Shown: positions 17,018 through 25,345 of the stretch, piece by piece
Layout of the letters: every line of letters begins with the position of its first letter
Numbering within the stretch: position 1 is the stretch's first letter
Assembly: GCA_022823725.1 (NCBI GenBank)
Contig: JAJEHL010000001.1
Span: 1 to 64,000 of the forward strand
Length of the DNA: 64,000 nucleotides
Direction: 5' to 3'
Source: Candidatus Latescibacterota bacterium
GTDB lineage: Bacteria; Latescibacterota; UBA2968
Program-made: the position numbers and the translations under genes
The notes under the pieces: model-generated
The model's database searches: none
The model's input: only the letters and a program-made list of their open reading frames with translations
What the model was told of the DNA's origin: nothing

Positions 17018-20000
17018 CTAATAATCAATCGACAGCGAGAAGAACAACTCTCTCGGGTTCAGGTCCGGGCGGTAAATCGTCCACTGATTCGGCTCTACCC
17101 ATTCGGCTGAAGCGCCATCTGGCGTCTGATAGGAGGCTTTTATCACGGGCATCTCACCCTTTTCAATGTAGTTGAACAAATCTTGTCCGCCGAACAGTTT
17201 CAGGATTTTGTTGTTGAAGACATTGTGTATGTCTATTGCGAACTCGCCCTTCATTCCACCCACCAGTTCGAAACGCTTGGAGAGACGCGCATTGGTGCGG
17301 TGATAGGGTTCCCACGATCTGTTCAGTGGCTCGGTGCTCGTATCGCCGGGCGGATGGTAGGTGTATCGCTGCGCCGAAGCGTAGGTGTAGTGCATATTCA
17401 AGAACCAGTTTCCCATCACCGGGCCGTAGTTGCGGGGCGTGCTGAGCAATGCATTGAACTTTAAGGTATTGTGCGGGTTCCACAGTTCCAGATTGTTCTC
17501 GCCGGATCCGTGATAACTATCTCGCCCGAGTTGCTTGATCGAACCGTCTGGTTGCTGAATGGGAATATAGAGGCTTACGGGACCATAAGCGCCCGTGCTG
17601 GAATAGGACAGGTCGTACTTGATCTGGAATTGTGCATGGGGCCAGCGTTTGGTGCTCAATTCAAATTCCAGGCCGCGGGCATCGAGGCGCGCACCTTGCA
17701 TAGACCACGCGCCGCGGTTGGTAAACCCACTCTGAGGCGTTTGCTTCTGTGGGTTGTTGGGATCCATAAACAAATTGAGCTGAAGTGTTGCACTGTTGCC
17801 GGTTTCTTCCTCACGTCCCTGTCGAAAGCCTCGCCTTGTCAGATCCTTGGCATCTTTGTAGTACATGGTTACGTCCAACCCGAGTATGCCGGCAATGTCC
17901 TGATCAAATCCAACCTCATACTGGATCATCTTTTCGAATCCGATTTCCGGATTGCCGCCTGTGCCCCACCAGTGGATATAGTTGTAATCCTCGTTGGGGT
18001 TTGCATCGTAATTGGGTGGCAGTTGAACGCTCGGATCAGAAGGTGCCCCTCGGTTCCAGATCGCTTTATTTCCGGCGATTTTTACCCAGGGAGGTCGCTG
18101 GTTGAAATGCCCGTACATAAAGTGCAGCACAGTGCTGGCTGTAATCGGGTGTGCGATTCCCACGCGGGGTGACAGCGCGACCTGAAGGGGTGTATCTACG
18201 GCATGGGGACCGTCCGGATCAAAGGACAGAATCCCACCCGCGATATTTCCATCGGTGATGCTCGACAGCGCGTAGGGATCCCACAGGGTGTAATTTACCT
18301 TCCGGTTGGCGTTGAACATGTCCAGGCGCAAGCCCAGATTTACAATCATGCCTTCGGCTTCAATTTGATCCTGTACATAAGCAGTGAAATCCCACGGACT
18401 ATAATCCCGGTTTGGCACTTTGTTGAATGGTTGTGACGCCGATCCAAACTGCCCACCGATCCAGGTATCGATATACTGCGGCTCGTAAGAAAAGCCCGTT
18501 TTGACCAGATTGTGTTCATTGACCTGGCTGGTCAGATCGAACCGGAATGTCGTGCGATAGGTATTGGCGAACATCTTGGAGTTATCTCTCGGCCATTGCC
18601 ACTGCCGTCCGCCAGTGCTGACCGGGCTGCTGGGGAACCACGTCGGTTCCAAAAACGCCGGAGTTCGATCCAGTTGATCCTGGAATAAGACGGGATTCGA
18701 CGCCAGGTTCTCGTAATGCGCGTCGTAATCCATTCGGTAGTGCTGAATGCGGAAATCCATAAATGTGCGCGGGCTGAAGACGTGCGTCAGTTTTAACATT
18801 GCCGCATTCGTCCGGATATACTGCGGAGGAGGTACGCGCGAGTTATTGCCAGTGATTACGGAGTTGCCATTCGAATTCCATTTTTCAGTCTGGTAGGGCG
18901 TTCGGATCCCACCCGACGGAAGATTCCCCATTGAACCGCCCATATCGTCGGACGACATATAAGTCAATCTGGGCTGTCCGCTGTTATCGGTACCCTGATG
19001 GTTGAACGATGCCGTGATTTTGGTGTTCTGGGTCAGGTTGTAATTCAATTTGGCGAGCGCGCTCCATTCGGGACTGTATTTGAAAACGCTCGGCCATCTG
19101 GTTACACCTCGCAAATACTTGCCGCTTAACAACAGATCCATATTGGAGGAGATGGGGCCGAAAGCAGCGCCTTCCCACTCCCACTGGTCCAGATCTGCGT
19201 AATTGCCCATGTTTTCCGGTGGCGTTGTGAATTCCTGGTATTTCTGCCAGTTGAACTCAGCGTCAGGCGGGCTGCCCTGCTCTGTCCAGTAGTTATTCCA
19301 GGAGGCTCCCATGTCGTTGTTGTCGAAATACGCTTTAGTGATTACCTGGTTTTCGACATTTTCTTCGCTGTAAATATTGCGTCCCCAGTGGTACTTCCCG
19401 CGCGGGCGCATGCGCGTTTTGGCAGTCGTGTGCCAGCGGTCTCGTGCAGATCGCGTTACGATGTTGATGATTCCATCGTTGGCCTGGCCGTATTCCGCGT
19501 TATATCCACCCGTGAGTATTTCCATTTCTTGGATGGCCGCGGTATTGGTCACGACAAAGCTGGACTGGGTATTGCCGTCCCGCACATCCACACCATCTAT
19601 AATATAGGCGGCGGTGAAGCCGTATCCTCCGCGGATACTTCCCCGAACCCCCACTCCAGATTGGGTTTCCACGGCTTCTTCCACGGAATTGGCCCAACTC
19701 AATTCCAGGTCCATCGTCGTTAGTGCCTGCTTGCTCCCCGTGAGGTCGAGTTCTACGGGGGGGCGTTCGGCCATGACCAGTATCTCGGCTGCTTCGAGGG
19801 TTTCTTCGGTTAGTTCAAAATTGAGTTTTGTGGTCTGGTCGATTTTTACGCGGACATCGGTCTGTGTGACTTTCGCATATCCCACCATTGATGCCTGTAC
19901 TTCCAGCATACCGGGTGGGACATTGAGGATAAAATAGTTGCCCTCGGTGTCTGTGGTTGCGCCCAGACGGGTGCCAAGCACGACGACGTTTGCGCCGGGC

Positions 20001-20116
20001 AACACTTCTCCCGATTTGGCGTCTTTTATTACGCCAGCAACTTTCCCCGTGGTGCCTGCAAAGGCTTGAGATACCAGGCAAAGGGAAATGATAAACAGCA
20101 AACACATTCGCTTCAT
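17018..20116 (-). CDS. TonB-dependent receptor with carboxypeptidase-like N-domain
   Basis: Encodes 1032 residues. Signal peptide ends near AFA|GTTG. Residues ~25-110 are a carboxypeptidase-regulatory-like beta-sandwich (GVIKDAKSGEVLPGANVVV, GNYFILNVPPG) typical of SusC-like receptors. Then comes the plug domain (YIIDGVDVRDGN, MEILTGGYNAEYGQANDGIINIVT) and a 22-strand barrel ending in ELFFSLSIDY. AAAGGAG stands seven bases before the ATG. It heads a minus-strand run with a sorting-domain protein and PorV. The family imports large ligands (glycans, siderophores, cobalamin) through the outer membrane. A glycan is suggested by the SusC-like architecture and the nearby glycosidase-like gene. Confidence 0.88.
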   Translation of the reverse strand: MKRMCLLFIISLCLVSQAFAGTTGKVAGVIKDAKSGEVLPGANVVVLGTRLGATTDTEGNYFILNVPPGMLEVQASMVGYAKVTQTDVRVKIDQTTKLNFELTEETLEAAEILVMAERPPVELDLTGSKQALTTMDLELSWANSVEEAVETQSGVGVRGSIRGGYGFTAAYIIDGVDVRDGNTQSSFVVTNTAAIQEMEILTGGYNAEYGQANDGIINIVTRSARDRWHTTAKTRMRPRGKYHWGRNIYSEENVENQVITKAYFDNNDMGASWNNYWTEQGSPPDAEFNWQKYQEFTTPPENMGNYADLDQWEWEGAAFGPISSNMDLLLSGKYLRGVTRWPSVFKYSPEWSALAKLNYNLTQNTKITASFNHQGTDNSGQPRLTYMSSDDMGGSMGNLPSGGIRTPYQTEKWNSNGNSVITGNNSRVPPPQYIRTNAAMLKLTHVFSPRTFMDFRIQHYRMDYDAHYENLASNPVLFQDQLDRTPAFLEPTWFPSSPVSTGGRQWQWPRDNSKMFANTYRTTFRFDLTSQVNEHNLVKTGFSYEPQYIDTWIGGQFGSASQPFNKVPNRDYSPWDFTAYVQDQIEAEGMIVNLGLRLDMFNANRKVNYTLWDPYALSSITDGNIAGGILSFDPDGPHAVDTPLQVALSPRVGIAHPITASTVLHFMYGHFNQRPPWVKIAGNKAIWNRGAPSDPSVQLPPNYDANPNEDYNYIHWWGTGGNPEIGFEKMIQYEVGFDQDIAGILGLDVTMYYKDAKDLTRRGFRQGREEETGNSATLQLNLFMDPNNPQKQTPQSGFTNRGAWSMQGARLDARGLEFELSTKRWPHAQFQIKYDLSYSSTGAYGPVSLYIPIQQPDGSIKQLGRDSYHGSGENNLELWNPHNTLKFNALLSTPRNYGPVMGNWFLNMHYTYASAQRYTYHPPGDTSTEPLNRSWEPYHRTNARLSKRFELVGGMKGEFAIDIHNVFNNKILKLFGGQDLFNYIEKGEMPVIKASYQTPDGASAEWVEPNQWTIYRPDLNPRELFFSLSIDY

Positions 20117-20225
20117 GTGTCAACTCCTTTGTTTGGGGTTTTGACGAGGATAATCCCGTCAAACGACTCGGTTTCCTTCTTCAAAAATTACGAACTCTCG
20201 GCATTCAAAGGACCTCCTTTCAAGA

Positions 20226-21005
20226 TTATACATCCCACCGCCATGTATTGCGACAGGCAAGCCGTGGATAATCATTCACGTTCTTGCTTCCCGCGTGTAC
20301 AAAAAAGTTCTGGTAAAACAGAATGTCTCCACGCTTCGCCACGACTTCCACACCTTCGCCAATATCCACCTTATGCATATCCGAATTCACGTCCCACAGA
20401 TAGGGATACTTCTCCGGATTGCTCTCTGCAAGACCCCGCATCTTTTTATGTGAACCCGGCCATCCAAACGTGCAACCCCCATGCGATTCTGTGTCACTCA
20501 AATACAAAATTGAATGCACCAGGGTTGGAATGGGAAACGTCGGGCGATTGTACTTTACCGGATCGGATCCACCATCCAGGTGAGGTTTTAAGTGGCTCCA
20601 TTCATCTTCTGTCGGAAACGCGTTCTGCGTCATGATATCCTTCGGCGCGTGGATCTCCTCGCGATCTACACCAGTCAATTCAGAAACTGCGATCAAGATA
20701 TCATCCGTATAACACGCTAAAATATCCGGTGCGCCCAATCTTCGATTTTCCGGCAATGCGCGATGCCGTTGATTCATCGCATGCGCTGACACACGGTTCC
20801 AGGTTTTGGGATCGTCACGGTCCATTTCTAAAGCCGCCCACATCGCGTCTTCACCCTTGCAAGCTACATCCTCAGGAATCAAACCCGACGCCAGCAAATA
20901 CCCTTCTTCGCGAAACTGCTTCTTCTGCTCATCTGTTATTAAGCCCAGCAAGGGGTCACTCCCGTATAGTGCGAAATCAATCGGCATTGGGCTTTGCTGT
21001 CTCAT
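20226..21005 (-). CDS. Phytanoyl-CoA dioxygenase (PhyH)-like oxygenase
   Basis: Encodes 259 residues of the Fe(II)/2-oxoglutarate double-stranded beta-helix family. The iron-binding HxD is in KPHLDGGSD, the distal His in FFVHAGSKN, and the 2-oxoglutarate-anchoring Arg lies in PRLACRNTW. HSILYLSDTESHGGCTF supplies the usual strand preceding the second metal ligand. No signal peptide is present, so it is cytoplasmic. Despite the name, bacterial members hydroxylate many small molecules; the substrate is unknown. No clear ribosome site precedes the chosen ATG. A second PhyH gene on the same strand lies upstream, beyond a MITE-like repeat. Confidence 0.8.
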   Translation of the reverse strand: MRQQSPMPIDFALYGSDPLLGLITDEQKKQFREEGYLLASGLIPEDVACKGEDAMWAALEMDRDDPKTWNRVSAHAMNQRHRALPENRRLGAPDILACYTDDILIAVSELTGVDREEIHAPKDIMTQNAFPTEDEWSHLKPHLDGGSDPVKYNRPTFPIPTLVHSILYLSDTESHGGCTFGWPGSHKKMRGLAESNPEKYPYLWDVNSDMHKVDIGEGVEVVAKRGDILFYQNFFVHAGSKNVNDYPRLACRNTWRWDV

Positions 21006-21107
21006 TCAGAATAGATCGCCCCAAAGTGCCGGCCCAAAAGCACCACATCCACATAAAAAGAAAATTATATTTTGATAATCGCACTAATTAAAACCAAATT
21101 ATAACGC

Positions 21108-21251
21108 CATGTGTGACTTCAAAGTCGCCACAGAGTAATACCGATAAATAGATATAAGAAAGTCAAAACCACTGGATTGCGGCTAACCCCCTGCCGCAAT
21201 GACAGCTCTAAAACCCTTGTTTAGCTGAATACTATAATAAAGTTACACATG
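21108..21251. mobile_element. MITE-like element with embedded palindromic repeat
   Basis: Ends are imperfect inverted repeats (CATGTGTGACTT ... AAGTTACACATG). The interior matches, in inverted orientation, about 110 bases of the element at 28336-28507, including AAATAGA(T/C)ATAAGAAAGTCAAAA and the palindrome at 21171-21203. No coding capacity. This is probably a decayed non-autonomous element; no target duplication can be recognised at this copy. Confidence 0.65.
21171..21203 (-). repeat. Palindromic intergenic repeat, copy 1
   Basis: Minus-strand copy of the family GTCATTGCGGCA-loop-TAGCCGCAATCCAGT. The arms TGCGGC and GCCGCA pair around AGGGGGTTA. It lies in the gap between two PhyH genes. 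Confidence 0.85.
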
Positions 21252-21263
21252 ACGTACTTGCCT

Positions 21264-22070
21264 TTATAAATTGTCCGTTCTCAATATCCAGTCCAACGGG
21301 GTCCAGTCGCGTTGTGGAGAACCCGTTTTTGGGACGTATTGATATTCGGGGTCTGCTTTCAGCCATCCGTGTAGCCCAACGCGTACGTGGTCGCCCCGGT
21401 TGGCGGAAGCGGCGTGTACCATGAGATAATGGCATATTGCCACGTCGCCCGCCCGTGCGACGACCGGTATTGGATCATTGAGCTGGATGTCCGGTGCGCC
21501 CGTGCTGCCGGTTGTGCGCCATTTTTCTCCGAGGTCGATGTTGTTGGTATAAGCCCACGAAAATACCTGTCGCGGGCTGCCAGGCCATACGGTGAATGCG
21601 CCGTCGTGTGCATCCGTGTCTGTGAGATAGGCCATGACGAGGAGGAGAAAATGGGTGGGGTAGGCCGTGAGGCCATTGCCCTGGCGCGTGCCATCGATAT
21701 GCGCGCCACCCGGTTCAAATTGTTTGGGTCCCGGTTGCGGGAATCGCAATATGGGGCTTAATCCCGGCTCATTGGTGATGGCTGGTCCGGCCAGTTCTCG
21801 CACGATAGATTTTAGTTTAGGAGAGATACATACGGTCCGATCAATTGCAATGCCTTCCTGAGTTACATGCATGCCATTTTTGTTTTTGGGCCATGTTTTT
21901 GACTCATCTGGTACAATGCCGGTTTTATTTTTTAATTCTTTTAGTCCCGCACGTACGCGGTCCGGATCGACGAGACCCGGGACGATGACAAATCCATCAT
22001 TGACAAATTGTGCGACCTGCGCTTGCGTGAGATGCGCTGTGCCTTCTGGCTCAAGAATAGATTGCGACAT
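21264..22070 (-). CDS. Phytanoyl-CoA dioxygenase (PhyH)-like oxygenase
   Basis: Encodes 268 residues from MSQSILEPEG. An upstream TTG would add 22 residues without homology, and it lies in the promoter/operator region of the divergent toxin gene, so I prefer this ATG. Fold signatures are the iron motif in GAHIDGTRQG, the distal His in YLMVHAASANRGDHVRVG, and the following Arg as 2-oxoglutarate anchor. The N-terminal helix (LTQAQVAQFVNDGFVIVPGLVD) is the family's typical opening. Cytoplasmic. It is divergent from the PIN/RHH pair, with about 87 bases between start codons. Substrate unknown. Confidence 0.8.
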   Translation of the reverse strand: MSQSILEPEGTAHLTQAQVAQFVNDGFVIVPGLVDPDRVRAGLKELKNKTGIVPDESKTWPKNKNGMHVTQEGIAIDRTVCISPKLKSIVRELAGPAITNEPGLSPILRFPQPGPKQFEPGGAHIDGTRQGNGLTAYPTHFLLLVMAYLTDTDAHDGAFTVWPGSPRQVFSWAYTNNIDLGEKWRTTGSTGAPDIQLNDPIPVVARAGDVAICHYLMVHAASANRGDHVRVGLHGWLKADPEYQYVPKTGSPQRDWTPLDWILRTDNL

Positions 22071-22122
22071 GAAAATATCCGGAGTTTTTAAAAGTTGTAA
22101 AGATGTTTCAGAATATATGGGC

Positions 22123-22160
22123 TTGCATGACACCAAATAAGATGCTATAATAGTGTCATG
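22123..22160 (+). promoter_or_regulatory. Promoter and operator of PIN/RHH pair; leaderless start
   Basis: TTGCAT (22123-22128) and TATAAT (22146-22151) are separated by exactly 17 bases. A perfect 8-bp inverted repeat, CATGACAC (22126-22133) and GTGTCATG (22153-22160), brackets the -10 box, and its second half contains the toxin ATG (22158). The -10 lies six bases before the ATG, so transcription should begin at or next to the start codon and give a leaderless mRNA. The symmetrical site is well placed for an RHH antitoxin to repress the operon. Confidence 0.7.
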
Positions 22161-22589
22161 AGTGAATTTCCTTGCGTAATTGATACCAATGTTCTTTTTG
22201 AAGGTTTAACTCAAAAAGGTGGAGCCGCCGGATTGTTGATCGATGCCTGGCTGGGCAGAACGCTGGAAGTATGTATCTCAAATGCCCTTGCCTACGAATA
22301 TGCGGAAGTATTATCCCGACAACTGTCACCACACCGATGGCAACAAATGAGACCAGTTTTAGAAACGCTTCTGGATCGGGCCAGATTTGTTACGATTTAC
22401 TATTCCTGGCGTCCCATTTCACCAGATCCTGGAGATGATCACGTAATTGACTGTGCCATGAATGCTGGTGCAGTCGTGATTACATCCAATCTGAGAGATT
22501 TTCAATCTGCCAGTATCGCTTTGGGTCTTCGGGTCCTCACGCCTGTTGAGGCTATCTTACACCTGTTAGAAGGAGAAGAAGAGATATGA
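22158..22589 (+). CDS. PIN-domain toxin (putative ribonuclease)
   Basis: Encodes 143 residues with PIN-domain acidic residues in order: CVIDTNVLFE (D at ~9), YEYAEVL (E), SPDPGDDHVIDCAMNAG (D), and VITSNLRDF (Asn/Asp). These cluster around Mg and cut RNA. The pattern fits the 'toxin component, PIN family' group (TIGR00305/COG1569) more than classical VapC. The downstream antitoxin start overlaps the stop by four bases (ATGA). Toxin-first order is less usual for VapBC but common in this group. There is no ribosome site, as expected from the leaderless promoter. Confidence 0.82.
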   Translation: MSEFPCVIDTNVLFEGLTQKGGAAGLLIDAWLGRTLEVCISNALAYEYAEVLSRQLSPHRWQQMRPVLETLLDRARFVTIYYSWRPISPDPGDDHVIDCAMNAGAVVITSNLRDFQSASIALGLRVLTPVEAILHLLEGEEEI

Positions 22590-22903
22590 GCCGCTTGACA
22601 TTACGCCTGCCGGATTCTCTTCACAGACAATTGTCCGATCAGGCAAAACAAGAAGGTATTTCACTCAATCAATATATTGTTTATGCATTGACTCGTGAAG
22701 CAACTGTCGCCTACACTGTTCGACCCGTATCTGACACCGATTCGCAAAAGGCTGCGTATGCCGCAATGCTTGAAAAATTGGGTCGCGCATCTTTTGACGA
22801 GATTCGTGCAGTACTGGATGAGCGAGAGAGCGTTGAGCCGGAAGATGGTCTCAGCGCAGATGTGGTTGCCCGCTTAAAACAAAAACTCTCATCATCTAAA
22901 TAA
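22586..22903 (+). CDS. Ribbon-helix-helix antitoxin (HicB-like)
   Basis: Encodes 105 residues. The first ~45 (SRLTLRLPDSLHRQLSDQA, EGISLNQYIVYALTRE) form a ribbon-helix-helix DNA-binding domain with the strand-helix-GISLNQYI pattern of HicB-like antitoxins. The remainder is charged and helical, as expected for a toxin-binding tail (ARLKQKLSSSK at the end). The start overlaps the toxin stop by four bases. It likely binds the CATGACAC/GTGTCATG operator and masks the PIN active site. Confidence 0.8.
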   Translation: MSRLTLRLPDSLHRQLSDQAKQEGISLNQYIVYALTREATVAYTVRPVSDTDSQKAAYAAMLEKLGRASFDEIRAVLDERESVEPEDGLSADVVARLKQKLSSSK

Positions 22904-22906
22904 GTA

Positions 22907-23626
22907 TTACAATCCCGCGGGCAAGAGAATGAGTTCGGGTATTCGCGCACGGGCGGGCGTGGTCGCTACATACAGGCATGCATCGGCTACGTCTTCGGGT
23001 TTTAATGCTTTGGCCATGACTTCTGGAGGTGTGGGTACAGGGCGCTGCAAGACGATGGGCGTGTCGCACAATCCGGGGAAGATTACTGTGGTGCGAATGC
23101 CGTTTTCTTGCTCTTCCTGGAATGTCCCGTGCGCTAGGCCAGACATGCCGTGTTTGGATGCTTGATAAGATACGCCGGAGACATCGGGCGATTGCACGCA
23201 TCCAGAAGATAGATAGATGATCAGGCCCGATTGCTGTTTTCGCATGACGGGCAATACCGCTTTTGTGCAGTTGAATGCGCCGGTCAGATTTGTGCCGATC
23301 ATCATTTCCCACGTTTCGTGGGTTAATACTTCAAGGCTGCGGTCCGGGATGTTCGTTCCCGTGGCGTACACGAGAATATCAATTTGTCCGAATTCATCCA
23401 GTGTTGTCTGAATTAAATGGTTCACCTGTTCTACATCTCGCGCGTCTGTGGGACATGAGATTGCGCGGTTTCCTATTTCTGATGAAAGGTTGTCTAATTT
23501 GTCTTTGCTTCGCGCTGCCAGTACCACGCTGGCGCCTGCCTGAGCATAAGATCGCGCGGTCGCTTTTCCCATTCCCGAACTGCTTCCCACAATTATAGCG
23601 ACTTTGTTTTCCAGCGCAAGATGCAT
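22907..23626 (-). CDS. Short-chain dehydrogenase/reductase
   Basis: Encodes 239 residues. The cofactor-binding loop is GSSSGMG (residues ~14-20), preceded by VAIIV. The NAG equivalent reads YATGTN, the catalytic Ser is in LSSGCV, and the YQASKHG triad (Tyr and Lys) is intact. The basic residue in AARSKDK after strand 2 suggests NADP. This is the classical SDR family; substrate unknown, a secondary alcohol or ketone. GAAGGAGAATTT precedes the ATG. It is convergent with the toxin-antitoxin pair, ending three bases after the antitoxin stop. Confidence 0.85.
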   Translation of the reverse strand: MHLALENKVAIIVGSSSGMGKATARSYAQAGASVVLAARSKDKLDNLSSEIGNRAISCPTDARDVEQVNHLIQTTLDEFGQIDILVYATGTNIPDRSLEVLTHETWEMMIGTNLTGAFNCTKAVLPVMRKQQSGLIIYLSSGCVQSPDVSGVSYQASKHGMSGLAHGTFQEEQENGIRTTVIFPGLCDTPIVLQRPVPTPPEVMAKALKPEDVADACLYVATTPARARIPELILLPAGL

Positions 23627-23793
23627 AAATTCTCCTTCGGAATGGACTCACTCAAATACAGTTATATAAAATAATAAGGTCTATAAATACGCGCAAGAGT
23701 GAATGAAGAGGTGGTTGCATGCACATGCTCAGAACCGTATCTTTTACCGATAGTGGGAGATTATGTAAATACTGAAAAACCGAAAGGACAAAG

Positions 23794-25146
23794 ATGAGCG
23801 ATTTGTTGATCGAAAAATATATGGCAAAGACGCCAAGATCACGCGCGTTATACCAGCGGGCGCGGGAGACTTTTCCCAGTGGGGTGACGCACGATACGCG
23901 CTATTTGATGCCCTATCCGCTTTCTGTTGCTCGGGCACAGGGCGGGCGCAAGTGGGATGTGGATGGGTGTGAGTATGTCGATTATTTTGGGGGGCACGGT
24001 GCGCTGATTTTGGGGCACAATCATCCAGAGGTGACAGAGGCGGTGCGGGAGCAGTTGAGCAGGGGGACTCATTACGGGGCGTCGCACGAGTTGGAATTGG
24101 AGTGGGCAGAGCAGATTATTCGGATGGTGCCGTGTGCCGATAAGGTGCGTTTTACGTCGTCGGGTACAGAGGCGAGTCTGTTGGGGTTGCGCGTTGCGCG
24201 GGCTTTTCAGAATAAGTCTAAGATTTTGCGTTTTACGACGAATTTTCACGGTTGGCACGATCAGGTGGCTTTTGGCGCTTCGACCAGTTTTGATGGTACG
24301 CCTCCGAGCGGTATTACGGAGGACCATGTCGAGAATGCCGTGTTGTGCGAGCCGAATAATATCGATCAGGTTACACGGGCGCTCGATAGCCGGGATGATA
24401 TTGCTGCGGTTATTTTGGAGCCGACGGGCGCGAGTTTTGGGCGGGTTCCCACGCAGGGCGAGTTTTTGCGCCAGCTTCGCGCGGTTACACGTGAGTACGG
24501 GGTTTTGCTCATTTTTGATGAGGTGATTACGGGTTTTCGCGTGGCACCTGGGGGTGCGCAGGAGTATTACGGGGTGACGCCGGATTTGGCTCTTTTCGCG
24601 AAGATTGTTGCGGGTGGGTTTCCCGGTGGCGCAATTGCGGGTCGCGCGGATTTGCTCGATGTGATGACTTATCGCGACGATGCTTCGTGGAATGATAGAT
24701 ACCGCGTGCCGCACCAGGGGACGTTTAATTCCAATCCGGTTTCAGCGCGTGCGGGGTTGACGACGCTTAAAATTGTTGCGGAGGATGAGATTACTGAGCG
24801 CGCCAATCAAAATGGCGAGGTGTTGAGAAACGCGCTCAATGATGTGATTCAGAGACGCGGGTTGAATTGGCTTGTGTACGGCGAGTTTTCGGGGTTTCAC
24901 TTTTTGCCGTTGTCCGGGGATCAGACGTACACATGTTCGGATATTTACGATGGCACAGTGCCTCATTCGGTTCTCAAGGGCGGGATTTCGATGAAGCAGA
25001 TTCATCAGCTTCGCTGCGGTCTGATTGCAGAGGGGGTCGATGTGATGCCCTGGCCCGGTGGTGTGATTTCTGCTGTTCACAGCGATGCGGATATCGATCA
25101 GACGGCTCAGGCGTTTGATCGGGTTCTTGAGGCGTTTAAGGCTTGA
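23794..25146 (+). CDS. Class III aminotransferase (GSA-aminomutase-like)
   Basis: Encodes 450 residues of the PLP fold-type I class III family. Signatures are YVDYFGGHGALILGHNHP near residue 55, the PLP-phosphate loop RFTSSGTEASLLGLRVARA, the aspartate-binding FDEVITGFR near residue 240 and the KIVAGGFPGGAI region holding the Schiff-base Lys. Length and motifs resemble glutamate-1-semialdehyde 2,1-aminomutases and related omega-aminotransferases. An isolated hemL is unlikely here because no haem gene is nearby. AAAGGA precedes the ATG. It is followed by a repeat-rich 200-base gap. Confidence 0.8.
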   Translation: MSDLLIEKYMAKTPRSRALYQRARETFPSGVTHDTRYLMPYPLSVARAQGGRKWDVDGCEYVDYFGGHGALILGHNHPEVTEAVREQLSRGTHYGASHELELEWAEQIIRMVPCADKVRFTSSGTEASLLGLRVARAFQNKSKILRFTTNFHGWHDQVAFGASTSFDGTPPSGITEDHVENAVLCEPNNIDQVTRALDSRDDIAAVILEPTGASFGRVPTQGEFLRQLRAVTREYGVLLIFDEVITGFRVAPGGAQEYYGVTPDLALFAKIVAGGFPGGAIAGRADLLDVMTYRDDASWNDRYRVPHQGTFNSNPVSARAGLTTLKIVAEDEITERANQNGEVLRNALNDVIQRRGLNWLVYGEFSGFHFLPLSGDQTYTCSDIYDGTVPHSVLKGGISMKQIHQLRCGLIAEGVDVMPWPGGVISAVHSDADIDQTAQAFDRVLEAFKA

Positions 25147-25167
25147 ATATTCCGGTGATTAAGGTGT

Positions 25168-25302
25168 TGTAGGGGACGGTCCCCTGCTTAATTCCTACAG
25201 AGCCTGCCCCGTAGTGTTTTTATACGGGGGGCAGGCCCCGTGCCCCGTATAGGCATGTGCCGTAATGATTCTATACGGCAGTCATTACGGGGCAGGCTCC
25301 CG
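25168..25302. repeat. Cluster of nested intergenic palindromes
   Basis: The stretch between the aminotransferase and DUF1080 genes holds several overlapping inverted repeats: GGGGAC-G-GTCCCC, GCCTGCCCCGTA with TACGGGGGGCAGGC, and TGCCGTAATGATTC with CAGTCATTACGGG. The first 12 bases (TGTAGGGGACGG) recur at 52195-52206. No open frame of note. The cluster looks like stacked insertions of small repeat elements. Confidence 0.6.
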
Positions 25303-25305
25303 TAT

Positions 25306-25338
25306 GTCATCGCGGCAGGGTTTTAGCCGCGATCCAGT
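25306..25338 (+). repeat. Palindromic intergenic repeat, copy 2
   Basis: GTCATCGCGGCAGGGTTTTAGCCGCGATCCAGT: the family consensus with a compensatory pair of changes (CGCGGC/GCCGCG in place of TGCGGC/GCCGCA) that keeps the stem intact. Confidence 0.85.
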
Positions 25339-25345
25339 GTTTTTT

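Noticed and set aside
23848-24714. 288-codon minus-strand open frame opposite the aminotransferase
   Set aside because: Basic low-complexity composition; the aminotransferase motifs lie on the other strand.
23794-25146. hemL (tetrapyrrole synthesis)
   Set aside because: Family resemblance only; no haem genes around, and related aminotransferases with other substrates share these motifs.
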